NCBI RefSeq assembly: GCF_003171515.1
Contig: NC_089390.1
Location: forward strand, 7,502,001 to 7,566,000
Source of the DNA: Pyrenophora tritici-repentis
Taxonomy: Eukaryota > Ascomycota > Dothideomycetes > Pleosporales > Pleosporaceae
Direction: 5' to 3'
DNA length: 64,000 bases
Shown here: positions 20,897 through 31,199 of the stretch, piece after piece
Layout: every line of letters starts with the position of its first letter
Numbering within the stretch: position 1 is the stretch's first letter
Position numbers and translations under genes: made by a program
Notes under the pieces: generated by a model
Database searches by the model: none
What the model saw: only the letters and a program-made list of their open reading frames with translations
What the model was told of the DNA's origin: nothing

Positions 20897-22998
20897 CAAT
20901 AGCGTGACAAAAAGAAAACAACATTGAAAAAGCTACCTTTTTTAAAGCTAAATATCTAGATAACTAGACTAGTTAGAACTTTAACTTTTAGTGTTCTGGA
21001 AAGCGAAGATCTTCTTCTTTAGGCTAGCTTATGCAAGAGTCTGATTAGTAAGCTTAGATTCGTGTAACTTTGGGAGTGCTTAAGTATACTAAAAAGCTTT
21101 GCTCTTTTCTAGCTACAACTTTTTATTTAGAATATCTTTTCGGCTAGAAATTTCATATATTATTTCATAGATATCAGTGAATAGTATACCGTAGTTTAGA
21201 GCTATTCTATCAATTATTGCAATAGTTAGATAAGAAAGTTAATTTTTAAGCTTTTAGTATATTAAACTAGCTAGATCTAGTAACTAGTACTTAATATACC
21301 AACCTTTAGCTTGTTTTACCGCAGTATAACGTCTAGGTAAAGACGTAATACAGTTATTTATTGCCTCTTGCGGTATTTGCTCCCATTTTTATTAAATTGC
21401 TTTTTTTAACAACTCTACTGCCTTTATACTTTAACCGACGCCTAAAGAGGCAGTAGATCTTCTAACTAGTCTATTTTTAAGTAGACTTCAAACGTTTTCG
21501 ATAGGATTTAGATCTAGGCTATAGGTATGATGCTCAAAAAGAGGAATCCTATTTCTTGAAAACTAAGAAATAACTGCTGGCGTTTTATGAATCTTGGCGT
21601 TGTCTTGCTGAAATGTCCACTTTAGATAGAAAAAAATGTCAGCTTTCTATATCTAAAAGAGTTTTTGAAAAATAATCAAAAATAACTTAGTTAGAGTCTT
21701 TTAAAGCTGTAAGTAAAGTAATACTCTCTTACCTCTTTTAGATAGAGGTTTAACAATTGGATTTAAAACCTCTCGTATATATCTTGTATTTGTAAAGCTT
21801 CTCGGTTCTTGTGGCGTTCTAGTTATATATAACTTAGATCTTCCACCTAACCAAATAGCTCCCAAAATAGAGATAGTACTGTCTCGGGCTATAACTTAGT
21901 TAGTAAGCTAGATAAAAATAATCTAAAAAACTAGAAAAATACTAGATTTTTGGGAGAATAATAAGGGTTTTTCAGATTTTATTCAAAATCACTTGAATTA
22001 GCTGTCGAAACTTGTTCTTTGCCAGTTCTCTTGTTTCTTCTCTTTCTAACGTATTCTTGCCTAGCACCGTGTCTACGCTATATATAAGACTCGTCTGAAA
22101 GCATAACTTTGTTAAAGCGCATATATTTTAAAATTTTAAGTGTCTTCTTAGCGTATTTATTCTGTAAAGCAGCTTTTTTTTGCGTTTAAAAGCAGTTTTT
22201 TCTTAGCAGTAGAAACAGAGTATTTCTCTACTTTTAATAGGCGTTGTAGGCTTCTAGTAGAGAAATCGAGATTGTTCTCTTCTAAAATGCGTTGATTTGT
22301 CTTTTTAGGAATTCGTTCTAGGTCTCTATTAACTACTCTAGTAGCTCTTTTAGAGATCTTAGAAGGGCGACCTAGTTTAGGCTTAGAAAGAAGTAAAGAA
22401 GTACTTTTTTTCTTCTTAATACGTTGTAAAGCGTCTGTAATAGATCTAGAAGACTTTTCTAGGATAGTACTAATAGCACTAGTAGATAGCTGTTGTAAAG
22501 ATAGAGTATAAACTTCTTTTTCAAATTTCGAAAGTTTAATAGACATAGAGAGGTAATATAGAGGCGAGAAGTTCAGATTAGAAAGAGAAAAATATATAGA
22601 ATAAGACTAGAAGAAGCTGACGTAATTTTAGCGTCTTTCTTTAGCGTCCTTTTTTTAAACTTTGATTTAAAAAAAAAGTAAGTAGCATACACTAGTTCTA
22701 ATTTTGCTAACATAGTGCTCATATAAGCTAGTATCATATGAATTTTTTATACCTTTTTATACGCTCACTAAAAAGTTGTAGCTGCATTAAACTAGAATAA
22801 TTTTTATCTCTATATTTACTGCTACTGATCTTCTCCTGAGTGCTTACTGAGCAGGTATATTAGGACGCTCACCTCAAGAAGAAGCTCTTAGCTTTCCAAA
22901 ACACTAAAAATTATAGTTCTAGCTAGTCTAGTTGTCTAGATATATAGCTTTAAAAAAGGTGTCTTTTTTAATGTTGTTTTCTTTTTGTCACCCTACTG
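20897..22998 (-). mobile_element. Tcl, Tc1-like DNA transposon (2102 bp)
   Basis: Flanked by TA (20895-20896, 22999-23000). Ends are CAATAGCGTGACAAAAAG and the inverse of CAGTAGGGTGACAAAAAG, the typical Tc1 CAGTRG-GTGACAAAA terminus. The inverted repeats continue AACAACATT and then, imperfectly, deep into the element. It interrupts the Gyp3 relic and holds one minus-strand transposase gene. Confidence 0.92.
21290..22546 (-). pseudogene. Tc1-like transposase with frameshift
   Basis: ATG at 22546 (MSIKLSKFEKEVYT). The first 129 residues hold two helix-turn-helix motifs with a GRPSKISKRA linker, the DNA-binding half of Tc1 transposases. The frame ends at 22157 because a run of eight A (22174-22181 on the complement) appears one base too long. 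In the next frame the DDE part follows: VMLSDES, WGAIWLGGRSK, QQDNAKIHKT and HTYSLDLNPIENVW, giving the expected D, D, E. Additional stops occur, so it is inactive. Confidence 0.85.
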
Positions 22999-23000
22999 TA

Positions 23001-23718
23001 TTAAGGGGGCTTAGAAAGTGAGTAAGCTCTAGTCTAGACCACGATTAGCGTCCTTTTATAGCGAGGAATAGAGATAACCTAGTAGCTGTGCTAATAGCTA
23101 AAATAGCTTTAAATTCTACTAAAGGTAATAGCTAGGCCTAATCCGTCTGTATGTAGTTAACGTACGCCCTTAGGTATTATTTAAGATCAGCGTTTGCACT
23201 CTTAGTCTGACTGTCGGTTTCTAGGTGATAAGAGGTAGAGAGTTTAGGGTGCGTTCCCACCTAGGCACACAGGCGATTCTAGAAATGTGACGTGAATTAG
23301 CGGCCCTAATCTAATATAAGAGTCCTTAGATATCCTTCCTCTTTTTGGATGTATTCTATAAACTTGTTAACGACTATAGGCACCTCTAGATTTTCTATCA
23401 TAATGAAATTCTTTATTTTTAATAGATAGTTAACTATAACTATAATGTGTTAGTAAGAGTGAATATACTAGGTTAACTTAGGTAGTAGGGTGATAAAGTT
23501 AATAGATTTGTTGTCCTAGTACTAAGTAGGGATAGGCAGCGGGTAAAGTAAACTATATTTAGCGGTACTGTTAACCTTAGAGCGTTTATAGGTTAGATAG
23601 TTATTAGTAAAGCGCGTAATTATGTTTGTTATACCTTGCTAGTAGTACTACTAGCTTACTTGTTAGTACGTCGTCGTGCGACCTCCGTGGCCGCCTAGTA
23701 GGCTATTGTGGATGTGTA
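23001..23718 (-). pseudogene. Gyp3 integrase relic
   Basis: Minus-strand continuation of Gyp3 pol after the Tcl target site. A segment matching the QTDGQTER motif region and the following LxxY-rich helix of gypsy integrases is visible (PTVRLRVQTLILNNT) near 23160-23230, and the earlier integrase core near 23400-23600. It is cut at 23719-23726 by hAT1 and resumes at 29600. Confidence 0.65.
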
Positions 23719-23738
23719 CGATAATCTACGCTGGCAAA

Positions 23739-23898
23739 TGGGTTGGGTATACCCAGTCTTGGGTTAGTATACCCAGTCTTGGGTTAGGGTTGGGTTGGGG
23801 TCGCACAGACCATGGGTTAGGGTTGGGCTGGGGTCGCACAGACCAAGTGGTAGGGTTGGGCTTGGGTTGGGTTGGGTTGGGTTGGGGTTGGGTTATAT
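23739..23898 (+). repeat. Telomere-like G-rich repeat array at the left hAT1 end
   Basis: About 160 bp of GGGTTGGG, GGGTTAGGG and GGGTTGGGG units, with a repeated GGGGTCGCACAGACC block (twice) and a repeated TATACCCAGTCTTGGGTTAG block (twice). G-rich strand runs inward. Lies directly inside the TIR. Confidence 0.95.
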
Positions 23899-23991
23899 TT
23901 TTTGGGTACTTTAACGGAACAACACTTAATTAAGATAATGTGTACACGTTGATAATATAGTAGATACATAAAACGAGATATATTAACACAG

Positions 23992-26607
23992 CTAATTATC
24001 ACGGTAGCGCTGAGGACGCTGGCGCTTTCGAGGTGGCAATTGACGCTCCTCCTGGACCTCTTCCTCCGACTCTTCTTCTGTAGTCTGGTTCTCCTTATCT
24101 ATATCAAAGGTATGCTCTAACGAGGCTAGAAGCTCAAAAAGATCATTAACCTCGTTAATTGGCTCTCCATCCTCCCCTAATTAAGCAACTAGGTAGTCTA
24201 GACCCTGTTCTTCCTCTTAAGATATTGTATCCTTAAGAACTATTATCTGCTGTATTGTCTGGGCAGATAGTTGGTGCCTCTAACTACCAATAACATCCTT
24301 AGCAACATTGAAAACTCTTTTAACCCCAACCCAAGCAATTAGTATTGCTAGTATATCCTTCGCCACTTAGGATAGTCGTGGGTAGGTAGGCTCGTTCGTC
24401 TTCCACCACTCTAGAATATCGAAAGAGTCATCTGTCATTACACAGGCAGTACTAAGGTAGGACTCTCCTTCTTGGCGGGTTAGGCCAGTTGTCTTGTCTG
24501 ATTCTACTAGTGAAGAGTTCTAGGAAGATAAGCTGTTTAACGCTAATATAGGGGGAAGAGCTAGCTTTCTAAACTACTTATTCCTAAGTGACCTCCTTTT
24601 AACTATGCTAGAGCCTAGGGTTGAACCTCTCCCATCCGTATTATCATAACGATCAAGGTAAGCAAGAAATTGGCCTCGGTAGAGATGCTTGTACTGTGGC
24701 TCCTATGAATCGTCCTATAAGCGTAATTAGAGCGTGACTGTGATAAATAGCTGTAATAATTATACATTATATGCTGTAAGCTTCTGCGTTGAATCAAGGA
24801 TAGTGGCACAATTAAACAAGAATCTACGTTCTGCGTCTGTCTTCGAATAGTACTTGCTTAGTTCTAGACGACCCCTGTCAGCTGCAGCTCGTACTACGTC
24901 TAGCCATTCCCTATTATCTTAATTTTCTTTATCCTTATCTAGGTCCTCTAATATTTTGTCTAAGTAATCAAACAGTCGATTATACATTAACCAAATATAC
25001 TGAATCTAGGGCTTCTCGTTCTAGCTAAGGAAGCTAGTTGCTGTTTTAAACCGTTCAAGCATCTCAGTAATAAGTTCGAGATAATGCCACTTAGTCAAAG
25101 ATAAGCGGAGGCGTTTAAGATCCCAGAAATTAATCTCAGCCATTTGATTGTTGTCTAGAGAGCTATCTAGGTAACTACCTAGCCTTAGCAAGATTTCTTG
25201 TTTGAGCTATTCATTAATATATTTTTGGATTTTGAGCGCGCGCTCTAACATGTCGTAGGTTAAGTTCCATCAGGTTTTCACGTCGCGGATAACAGATAAT
25301 CGCTCCTTTAGTGGTAGATGTTGTTGTACCGCAATAAACTGCTAAAAGCGTTAAAGTGATACGTTAATAGCGATACAAATCGCCCTTATCTAGTCTATTA
25401 TTAGTATGTGATAAATAAATATGTTAAAAGCGAAATACCTTGCGAAGGGGATTTGGGACTGAAATATGCGTCTCAATGTCCTGTATATAACGTCTCTGTA
25501 GGGTATCCCTTGCTCCTAACTCTGTAGTTGCTGCTAGCCGAAGGTGTTAGATAATATCCTGGACAACGAGGTTGATAATATAGGCAAGGCAAGGGATAGT
25601 ATTTTCTCTAGCACTCCACTAAATGTCGACTTCTTGGAGTTTAGACTAGAGAGTGCGAGCAAGTACGCTATTTTTACTAGCGTTATCACAAGTAATAGCT
25701 AGAAGCTAGGTTTTAGTCTTTGTATCCAGAAGAATATGCAGTACCTCGTCTGCCATAGAAGTACCGGTGTGCCTGCCGCGCATAGGGGAAAGTCAAGTAG
25801 CTTTTCCTAAAGTTTCCAGTCTTTGTTAATATAGTAACCCTTTACCGCAAGAAAGCAGAGGTGATTAGCTGCAGACTAGGCATCTAAGGCGATTAAGATC
25901 TTTGTTGATTTTCCAAGATCTCGAAGGATAGACCTTTTTGCTTCCTTATATTAACTCTTGAATATCGTCTTGAATTTACAACGACTAATTATCACAGTAT
26001 CTAGTCGAAGGAACCAAAGAAATCGATAGAAAGATGGTCGTTCAACTGTTCGGAATGACTAGTTGCTGTCGATTACTACCCGTGCAAGCTCCTTTTCAAA
26101 GGTAGTAGTAGTGTAAGCTAGTATTAATAAAGTACTGTTTCTTTGTTAACGTTGGGATAGAGTAGAGGCTGATAAGTCTGCCTCATTATAAATAGGAGTA
26201 AGGACATTTCGACAGCTTTTTGTTTTAAGATACGTAATAAGGTGCTTTATCCTAATACCACCTAGATTTAGATGCTGGAGTGCAAGACTACAGTTATAGC
26301 AGAACACGTAGGGGTGGCTAGTTCAAAGCTCAGCAGCTTCTCCAAATCGTAACTATACTGTGCCATAGCGAGTAAAAGAGTTCCATCGTAGGTTATCATT
26401 CTTGGGGTTTATACCCCAGCTAGTATTACTCCACCACGCTGTCTATGTCCCTAAGATCTCACTTACACTACAATCTTGCAGAAAACGATTATTTAGATAT
26501 TTCACTAATTCAATCGTTCTCCTGTCACCCCCCTTTGTAACCTGTAAAGAACTAATTTTTAAACAGTTAAGGTCCTCCGGAAATTCAATATTAGTAGGAT
26601 TAGGCAT
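23992..26607 (-). pseudogene. hAT1 transposase, RIP-decayed
   Basis: Minus-strand gene with in-frame TAG/TAA but long coding stretches. Likely ATG at 26607-26605 (MPNPTNIEFPEDLN). A BED-type finger region near 26240-26440 (RWNSFTRYGTVWLRF, CYNC, then paired histidines), then the RNase H-like core, and near 24290-24430 the hATC dimerisation motif: FDILEWWKTNEPTYPRLS, DILAILIAWVGVKRVFNVA. Ends PRKRQRPQRYRDN at 23992. Two probable introns, 24715-24765 (51 nt) and 25395-25438 (44 nt), both GT..AG and both holding the TTATCACA motif. Function is transposition of hAT1, but it is now inactive. Confidence 0.85.
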
Positions 26608-26986
26608 AAGCTCAATAGACTGTGCAGCTATGTCTATAGCTTCTAGAAAGTAGTAGAATAAGGCATTAATAGGAGTAGCACACAATAGGAAAAAGTTAAG
26701 AAGTTTAAGTTTAGATGTAGGACTCAAGGCTTCTCACGCTCCTCTTAGCTTTGCTTGCGCTATAACGCCTGTAATTTAACTTGAAACCTTGGCATACTAC
26801 TAGCGGAATATCATTTTTAATGCCTCATAGTAAACACAGAGATCGTCAGGAGTGCACGGATATTAATCTGCATAAATAACAGATCACAATCTTAAATTAA
26901 GATTATATGGCGCAATAATCCGTGTTAATTAGTTGTGATAACTGCTTACTATCCCTCAATGCTTAAAAGTGTCTTAGCCTAAAACT

Positions 26987-28190
26987 CTAATTATCAGACT
27001 TAGAAGCGGCATTAGAATCCGGAAACCCCTCAAACTCAGACTCATTAGATTCCTCAGACTCCTTAAGCGCTACCTGCTTCTGTACAGCAGCCCACTAGTC
27101 GTCATCCTCGTACTCGCCTTTAAGTGAATTGAAATGCTCCTCAAGATCAGAGTTATAGTTAACCTCTTCTTCACACTTATCGCTATCGTCATCTTTAACG
27201 TACGGCTTATCACCCTCCAGCTTAATATTAGCGTCATTAAGTAAGTTAAGAATACTAGGTGGCTCCCGTTGCCTTATTATATTAGTATCTCTGTAATAAA
27301 AGGATGTGATAAACTTACTGCTAGTCATTATTAGTTACGACTTTCATCTCATTAGGTGTAAGTTCCTCCACGAACTTCTTAAACTCTCTCTTAGCCTCCT
27401 TGCTCTCAAAGTCGTTGTTGTTAAGCTTTGCTAATCCTTCTTAATAGGTCTTTCGAAGAATCTTTTGCAAAACACTACCTAAGCCGTAAATTCTTGCTAT
27501 TCCTCTACTACTAATGTTATAGGTGGGCTTGTTATCTTTGCTAAGCACTTTCGCAATCGTGATCTCGTGTTTTCTCATATCCACCTGCTTAGTGATCGCA
27601 TCCCATTTACGATGCACGTAAGTTAGGTTTGTCTCTAGCCATTTAGCTATAGTCTATTAGCAGATATCTATAATAAACAGCTGTGATAACTTACTAGACT
27701 TTTTCTAGGTAAACCGCTTCTCTAAAAGTATATCTCACTCTTTCTCTAGCAGCTTAGCCTATCTAGCACTACTTGCTAATTTATACTTAGGCTGTTGCAA
27801 AAGCGATTTCTTTAGTTAGTACTTCGCGGAGCGGTCGGCTGTTCTAACGCTTTTAAGTACCTTCTCCTCTTTATCGAAAAGAGCTTTGCGTTCACGTTGA
27901 GTAATAGCACGGGCGCTACCACTTAGAGAGCCAGTATAGGGGACGCTAAAATTGATAGGTCGGCCTTTTCGTGAACCCCTACTACCTCTTTAATCTAAGA
28001 TACCGTCAATCTCGTCAGCTTTATACGCAAATCCCTGCTTATATTAGTATAAGCTGTGATAAATGGCTGTAATTATTACATCAGTAAGCTGCTCCCACTC
28101 ATCTTGTTCGAACCTAGGCGGAGGTTCAAATTTGATAGCTAGAACTAGGCCTTCAGGTACCTCGCCGACTTGCTCTTTCGCGACAGGCAT
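26987..28190 (-). pseudogene. hAT1 accessory gene: unknown protein with acidic C-terminus, four exons
   Basis: Start ATG 28190 (MPVAKEQVGEVPEGLVLAIK). Exons 28190-28080, 28034-27695, 27646-27319, 27272-26987, introns of 45, 48 and 46 nt with GT..AG ends and CTAAT branch sites. The spliced frame is consistent through all junctions and gives 354 residues interrupted only by a few TAG, TAA or TGA codons of RIP type. Middle part is basic and helical (WLETNLTYVHRKWDAITKQ, FKKFVEELTPNEM). The last about 80 residues are very acidic (KDDDSDKCEEE, KESEESNESEFE). Not a recognised family. It lies head to head with the H3-like gene. Confidence 0.7.
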
Positions 28191-28700
28191 GGCGGGGACT
28201 ATAATAATGCGCTGTTGTAAATGGGGTGTTTTTAATGTAGTAAAGAGAGTTATTAGGTGTTAGGAGTTACTGGGCGTTAGGGGCTGGAGAAATAGGTAGA
28301 CAGTATTATGCTTACCTAGAAACGGTCCGTGCGTTGCTGCCTGCGCTAGCGCGAAAACGCGGAAATTACCTAAAATAGTCAACACATCGATGATTCCTTC
28401 ATTTTTAGGCTGCACGCATGCGCGAGCTCAGCGGTTATCACAGCAGTTTAACACGTTTATATAATATGCTTAATACTAATTTTGCAACAGAAATAGTTGT
28501 ATGCGATCGTGAAACAGCAAATTACGTTATGCAGTCCGTGCGCTGCTGCCTTTACTAGTGCGGAAATCGGGAAATTGCCGTCGCCTAAACTTTCCAGCTA
28601 CCCAACTCTTTCAGCCTACTACTTTCTTAATTGTCGACCACATTGATTACAGTAATTAATTACATACGTCGCCTACGTTTATCATCTACTCCACTACGCA

Positions 28701-29273
28701 ATAGCAAGGACAAAACCACGGCCTAAGGTCACCGGTAAAGCCGGCCGGGGTGGACCTAATAGCAAGACAGTTACTGGCGGCAAGCCGGCTCAGAAGGCCC
28801 TTGCTAGTAAGGCTAGACGTCAAGTAGCAGGAAAGTCTACGCGAAAGGCACCTGTAGCTGTTAAGAAGAAGCGCAAGTTTAAGGCCGGCAGTAGGTTATC
28901 ACAGTTGTTTATTACAGCTATTTTCTAATCAAGCTTAGCTGTCGCATTACTGAAAATTAAGAGATACCAGAGAGGTTTTAAACTACTCTTGCGAAAACTC
29001 CCCTTTTCCCGCGTAGTGCGCGAATTTGCACAGGTGCACAAGGCCGATATCCGCTTTTAACGATCTGCAATCGAAGCTCTTCAGGAAGCTACATAAGCTT
29101 TCTTAGTTAGTTATTTTAAGGGTATGATCTATCTATCCTATACTATTTTTCATTTAATAACTTTTATAGACTGCAACATCAATGCTATTCACGCAAAGAG
29201 GGTTACTATTCAAGAGAAGGATTCTCAATTAGCTAGGCGCTACTTTGCGCGCGAGTTAATAGCTTTTCTCTAG
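28701..29273 (+). pseudogene. Histone H3-like gene carried in hAT1, three exons, RIP-inactivated
   Basis: Exons 28701-28890, 28939-29121, 29170-29273, two 48-nt introns (28891-28938, 29122-29169) with GT..AG ends. The spliced frame encodes 158 residues. It starts ATA-GCA-AGG-ACA-AAA, i.e. the H3 tail start ARTK with its ATG apparently changed to ATA. The core is unmistakable: [32 protein letters not shown], and AIHAKRVTIQEKDSQLARR. The N-terminal tail is about 18 residues longer than canonical H3 and keeps GGKPAQKALASKARR and GKSTRKAP. Two in-frame TAA codons in exon 2 (after KADIRF and before AFLVSYF). Identification as H3 is from sequence, and origin as captured host gene is inference. Confidence 0.9.
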
Positions 29274-29437
29274 ATTATAAGATATATCTAGATACATGTG
29301 CTTAAATGGTAGCTGGCGAAGCCTCTGTATAGTATAAATGAAACTAGTTAATGCTACACTGTAATAATCTACTGTGATACTATATAAACTTTTCTTTTAT
29401 TGAAATCTATATTATATATCTTGCAATTTTTTTACTA

Positions 29438-29580
29438 TAACCTAACCCTAACCCATGGTCCGTGCGACCCCAACCTAACCCTAACCTAACCCTAAGCTTG
29501 GCGCTGACAAATGGGTTGGGGTTGGGTTGGGGTCGCAAAATTTCTAACCCAAACCCAACCCCAACCACACCCCGACCCAT
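29438..29580 (-). repeat. Telomere-like repeat array at the right hAT1 end
   Basis: CCCTAACC and CCCAACC units on the plus strand, the mirror of the left array, plus an internal block at 29499-29540 that repeats the TIR-like GCGCTGACAAATGGGTTGGG in the opposite direction, so that this end could fold on itself. Contains the same GGTC(C)GTGCGACCCC block as the left end. Confidence 0.9.
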
Positions 29581-29599
29581 TTGCCAGCGTACGATAATC

Positions 29600-30057
29600 C
29601 TCGTACGGAGTTTCTTACTAAAGAGGACAACAAGACGCCCGTTACTAATAAATAGCTTGCCGTCGTTGCTAGTTTCTAGGTTAGCTAGTTCTATCTAAAT
29701 GCCTTCTACTATAAGGTAATGTGGGATACGGCGGTTATTAGAAGCGAGGGCTGTCTTTACATCGCGTAGGCGTGGGTCGCTAAGGCAGAGTTCTAAGAGG
29801 ACATCGTCGAGGGGACGATTATTAGCTCCTTTGATGTCGTTATATAGGTTATAGGTGCCCTTAAGGGAGAAGCGGGCTAACCCTACTAACATTATAGAGG
29901 TGGACAGTGAAGCGCCTTCACTGCTCTCTTGCATTAGTGTAAGGACAGAACCTAGGTTGTAAGGGTTGTCACCTAAGCATACTCCGGCGAGGCGTACAGC
30001 GGTATAGCTGCCGCCCTATTAGTTAGAACCTAGGATAGTCTAGCATTTGTCAAATGA
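29600..30057 (-). pseudogene. Gyp3 pol relic upstream of the hAT1 insertion (RNase H to integrase junction)
   Basis: Minus-strand segment resuming after the hAT1 duplicate: ASNNRRIPHYLIVEGI, then LETSNDGKLFISNGRLVVLF, which matches the region before the integrase zinc domain of gypsy pol. The last 79-residue stretch (29695-29934) is open. Gyp3 is truncated at 30057 by the Cop3 LTR. Confidence 0.6.
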
Positions 30058-30217
30058 GATGAGATGTCACACAAAGTGGATGAAATTGATGGTTGTTGAT
30101 AATTGTGTCTCCGTTCTGTTCTAAGGTGCGCGCTGAGAGTTTTGTTCTGCTAAGACGCTAACTCGTTATTAGCTAGCGGTGTTGGCACTTTCGGCTTAAC
30201 ACGCCTGCTATCTAACA
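30058..30217 (-). repeat. Cop3 3' LTR (about 160 bp)
   Basis: Plus-strand TGTCAAATGAG to CTATCTAACA, so minus-strand TGTTAGATAG to ATTTGACA. On the minus strand a purine tract GCTGAGGGGGTG directly precedes it, as at the Cop4 3' LTR. No second copy in the window. Confidence 0.7.
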
Positions 30218-30883
30218 CACCCCCTCAGCTTAGAAGGCATATTGTAAGCTACATGAAATAGTTAATTAATCCTACATAATAAGGCCTTCCAGTTGCTCTT
30301 GCACCTCCTTAAGTTCAATCTCTCTAAGCGGCGCTCGACGAGTCCTAGTTAATTAAGGAACCTAGCCTATTTATTAGCTGGCATTGGCTTTATAAACCCG
30401 TCTGCGATCATATCATTAGACGGCACATACTCTACCTTAATCACCTTTTAAGTAACCCCTTGTCGTAGCTAGTAATTATGTACGTTAACGTGCCGAAGCT
30501 TTATTTAAAGTTTAGCTACGTCCTTTATAACTACTTAGATAGTCTATTAGTTGTCGTATTTAATTATAATTATTAGATTGCTTAGAGTTACCTAAAGCTC
30601 CCTTAGCAGTCGCGACGTGAATAAAGCCTCCTTAGCCACCTAGGAAAGAGCAAGTAATTCTGCTTCCGTGGTTAAAGTAGTAACAGTATTCTACTTGCTT
30701 GCTCTCTAGGAGATAAGGCCACTAAACAGCTTAATAGCGTAGCCTTATAAGCTCTGCTTATCTAGGGTGTTATCTATAAATAATGCGTTACTTACTACTT
30801 GGAAGACCTTCACCTGTTCCTAGCTCTAGAGCTAGGTTTATTATTTTTCTTAGATAGAGTAGTATACGGTCCGCTGCCTCTTA
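30218..30883 (-). pseudogene. Cop3 RNase H relic
   Basis: Minus-strand copia RNase H: SKQNTVTTLTTEAELLALS-like sequence around 30650-30700, ending with the conserved KHI-type region toward the LTR. RIP stops throughout. Interrupted by Cop2 at the ATATT target (30884-30888) and continued at 38881. Confidence 0.7.
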
Positions 30884-30888
30884 ATATT

Positions 30889-31084
30889 TGTCGCGGAAAT
30901 GGACTTGATGTTGGACGTCGGATGATCACGTGATCGGATCGGGTCTTTGAGACTCCGGATCCGTGCCAAGGGACTGATCCATCATGTACAAATACCGGAC
31001 CAGCCGTCTGATCTTTCTGATCCTTAGAGCAATCAATGATCCCACTCTTGAACGAATCTAATCGATGTTATCCTAACTATTATA
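30889..31084 (+). repeat. Cop2 5' LTR
   Basis: TGTCGCGG to CTATTATA, 196 bp. Differs from the solo copies mainly in the last 35 bases, where G-to-A and C-to-T changes cluster beside the decayed interior. Confidence 0.92.
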
Positions 31085-31095
31085 GTTATAAGCCC
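31085..31095 (+). promoter_or_regulatory. Putative Cop2 primer-binding site (half initiator tRNA-Met)
   Basis: GTTATAAGCCC directly follows the LTR. Its complement GGGCTTATAAC differs by one C/T from the anticodon-loop sequence GGGCTCATAAC that I recall for initiator tRNA-Met, the known primer of several copia elements, and the difference is a RIP-type transition. Tentative. Confidence 0.4.
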
Positions 31096-31199
31096 GGCGT
31101 TTTAAGATCGCAGTATTAATTCTCCTTGCGCACCTTTTTTACGTTAGTTACACAATTAGATTATTGCTCTGTTTATCTCTCTCTATTTATTACTTTCGT

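Larger units (their letters stand above)
23727..29591 (-). mobile_element. hAT1, hAT-superfamily transposon with cargo genes (5865 bp)
   Basis: Ends TACGCTGGCAAATGGGT and its inverse, flanked by a perfect 8-bp duplication CGATAATC (23719-23726 and 29592-29599), the hAT hallmark. Gyp3 sequence is continuous across it. Inside, from left: a decayed transposase (minus), a decayed acidic-tail gene (minus) and a decayed histone H3-like gene (plus). Both ends carry about 150 bp of TTAGGG- and TTGGGG-like repeats. RIP stops affect all three genes. Confidence 0.95.

Noticed and set aside
23739..29580. TTAGGG-like arrays as evidence of a chromosome end
   Set aside because: Both arrays lie inside hAT1 TIRs and Gyp3 sequence continues on each side of the 8-bp duplicates.
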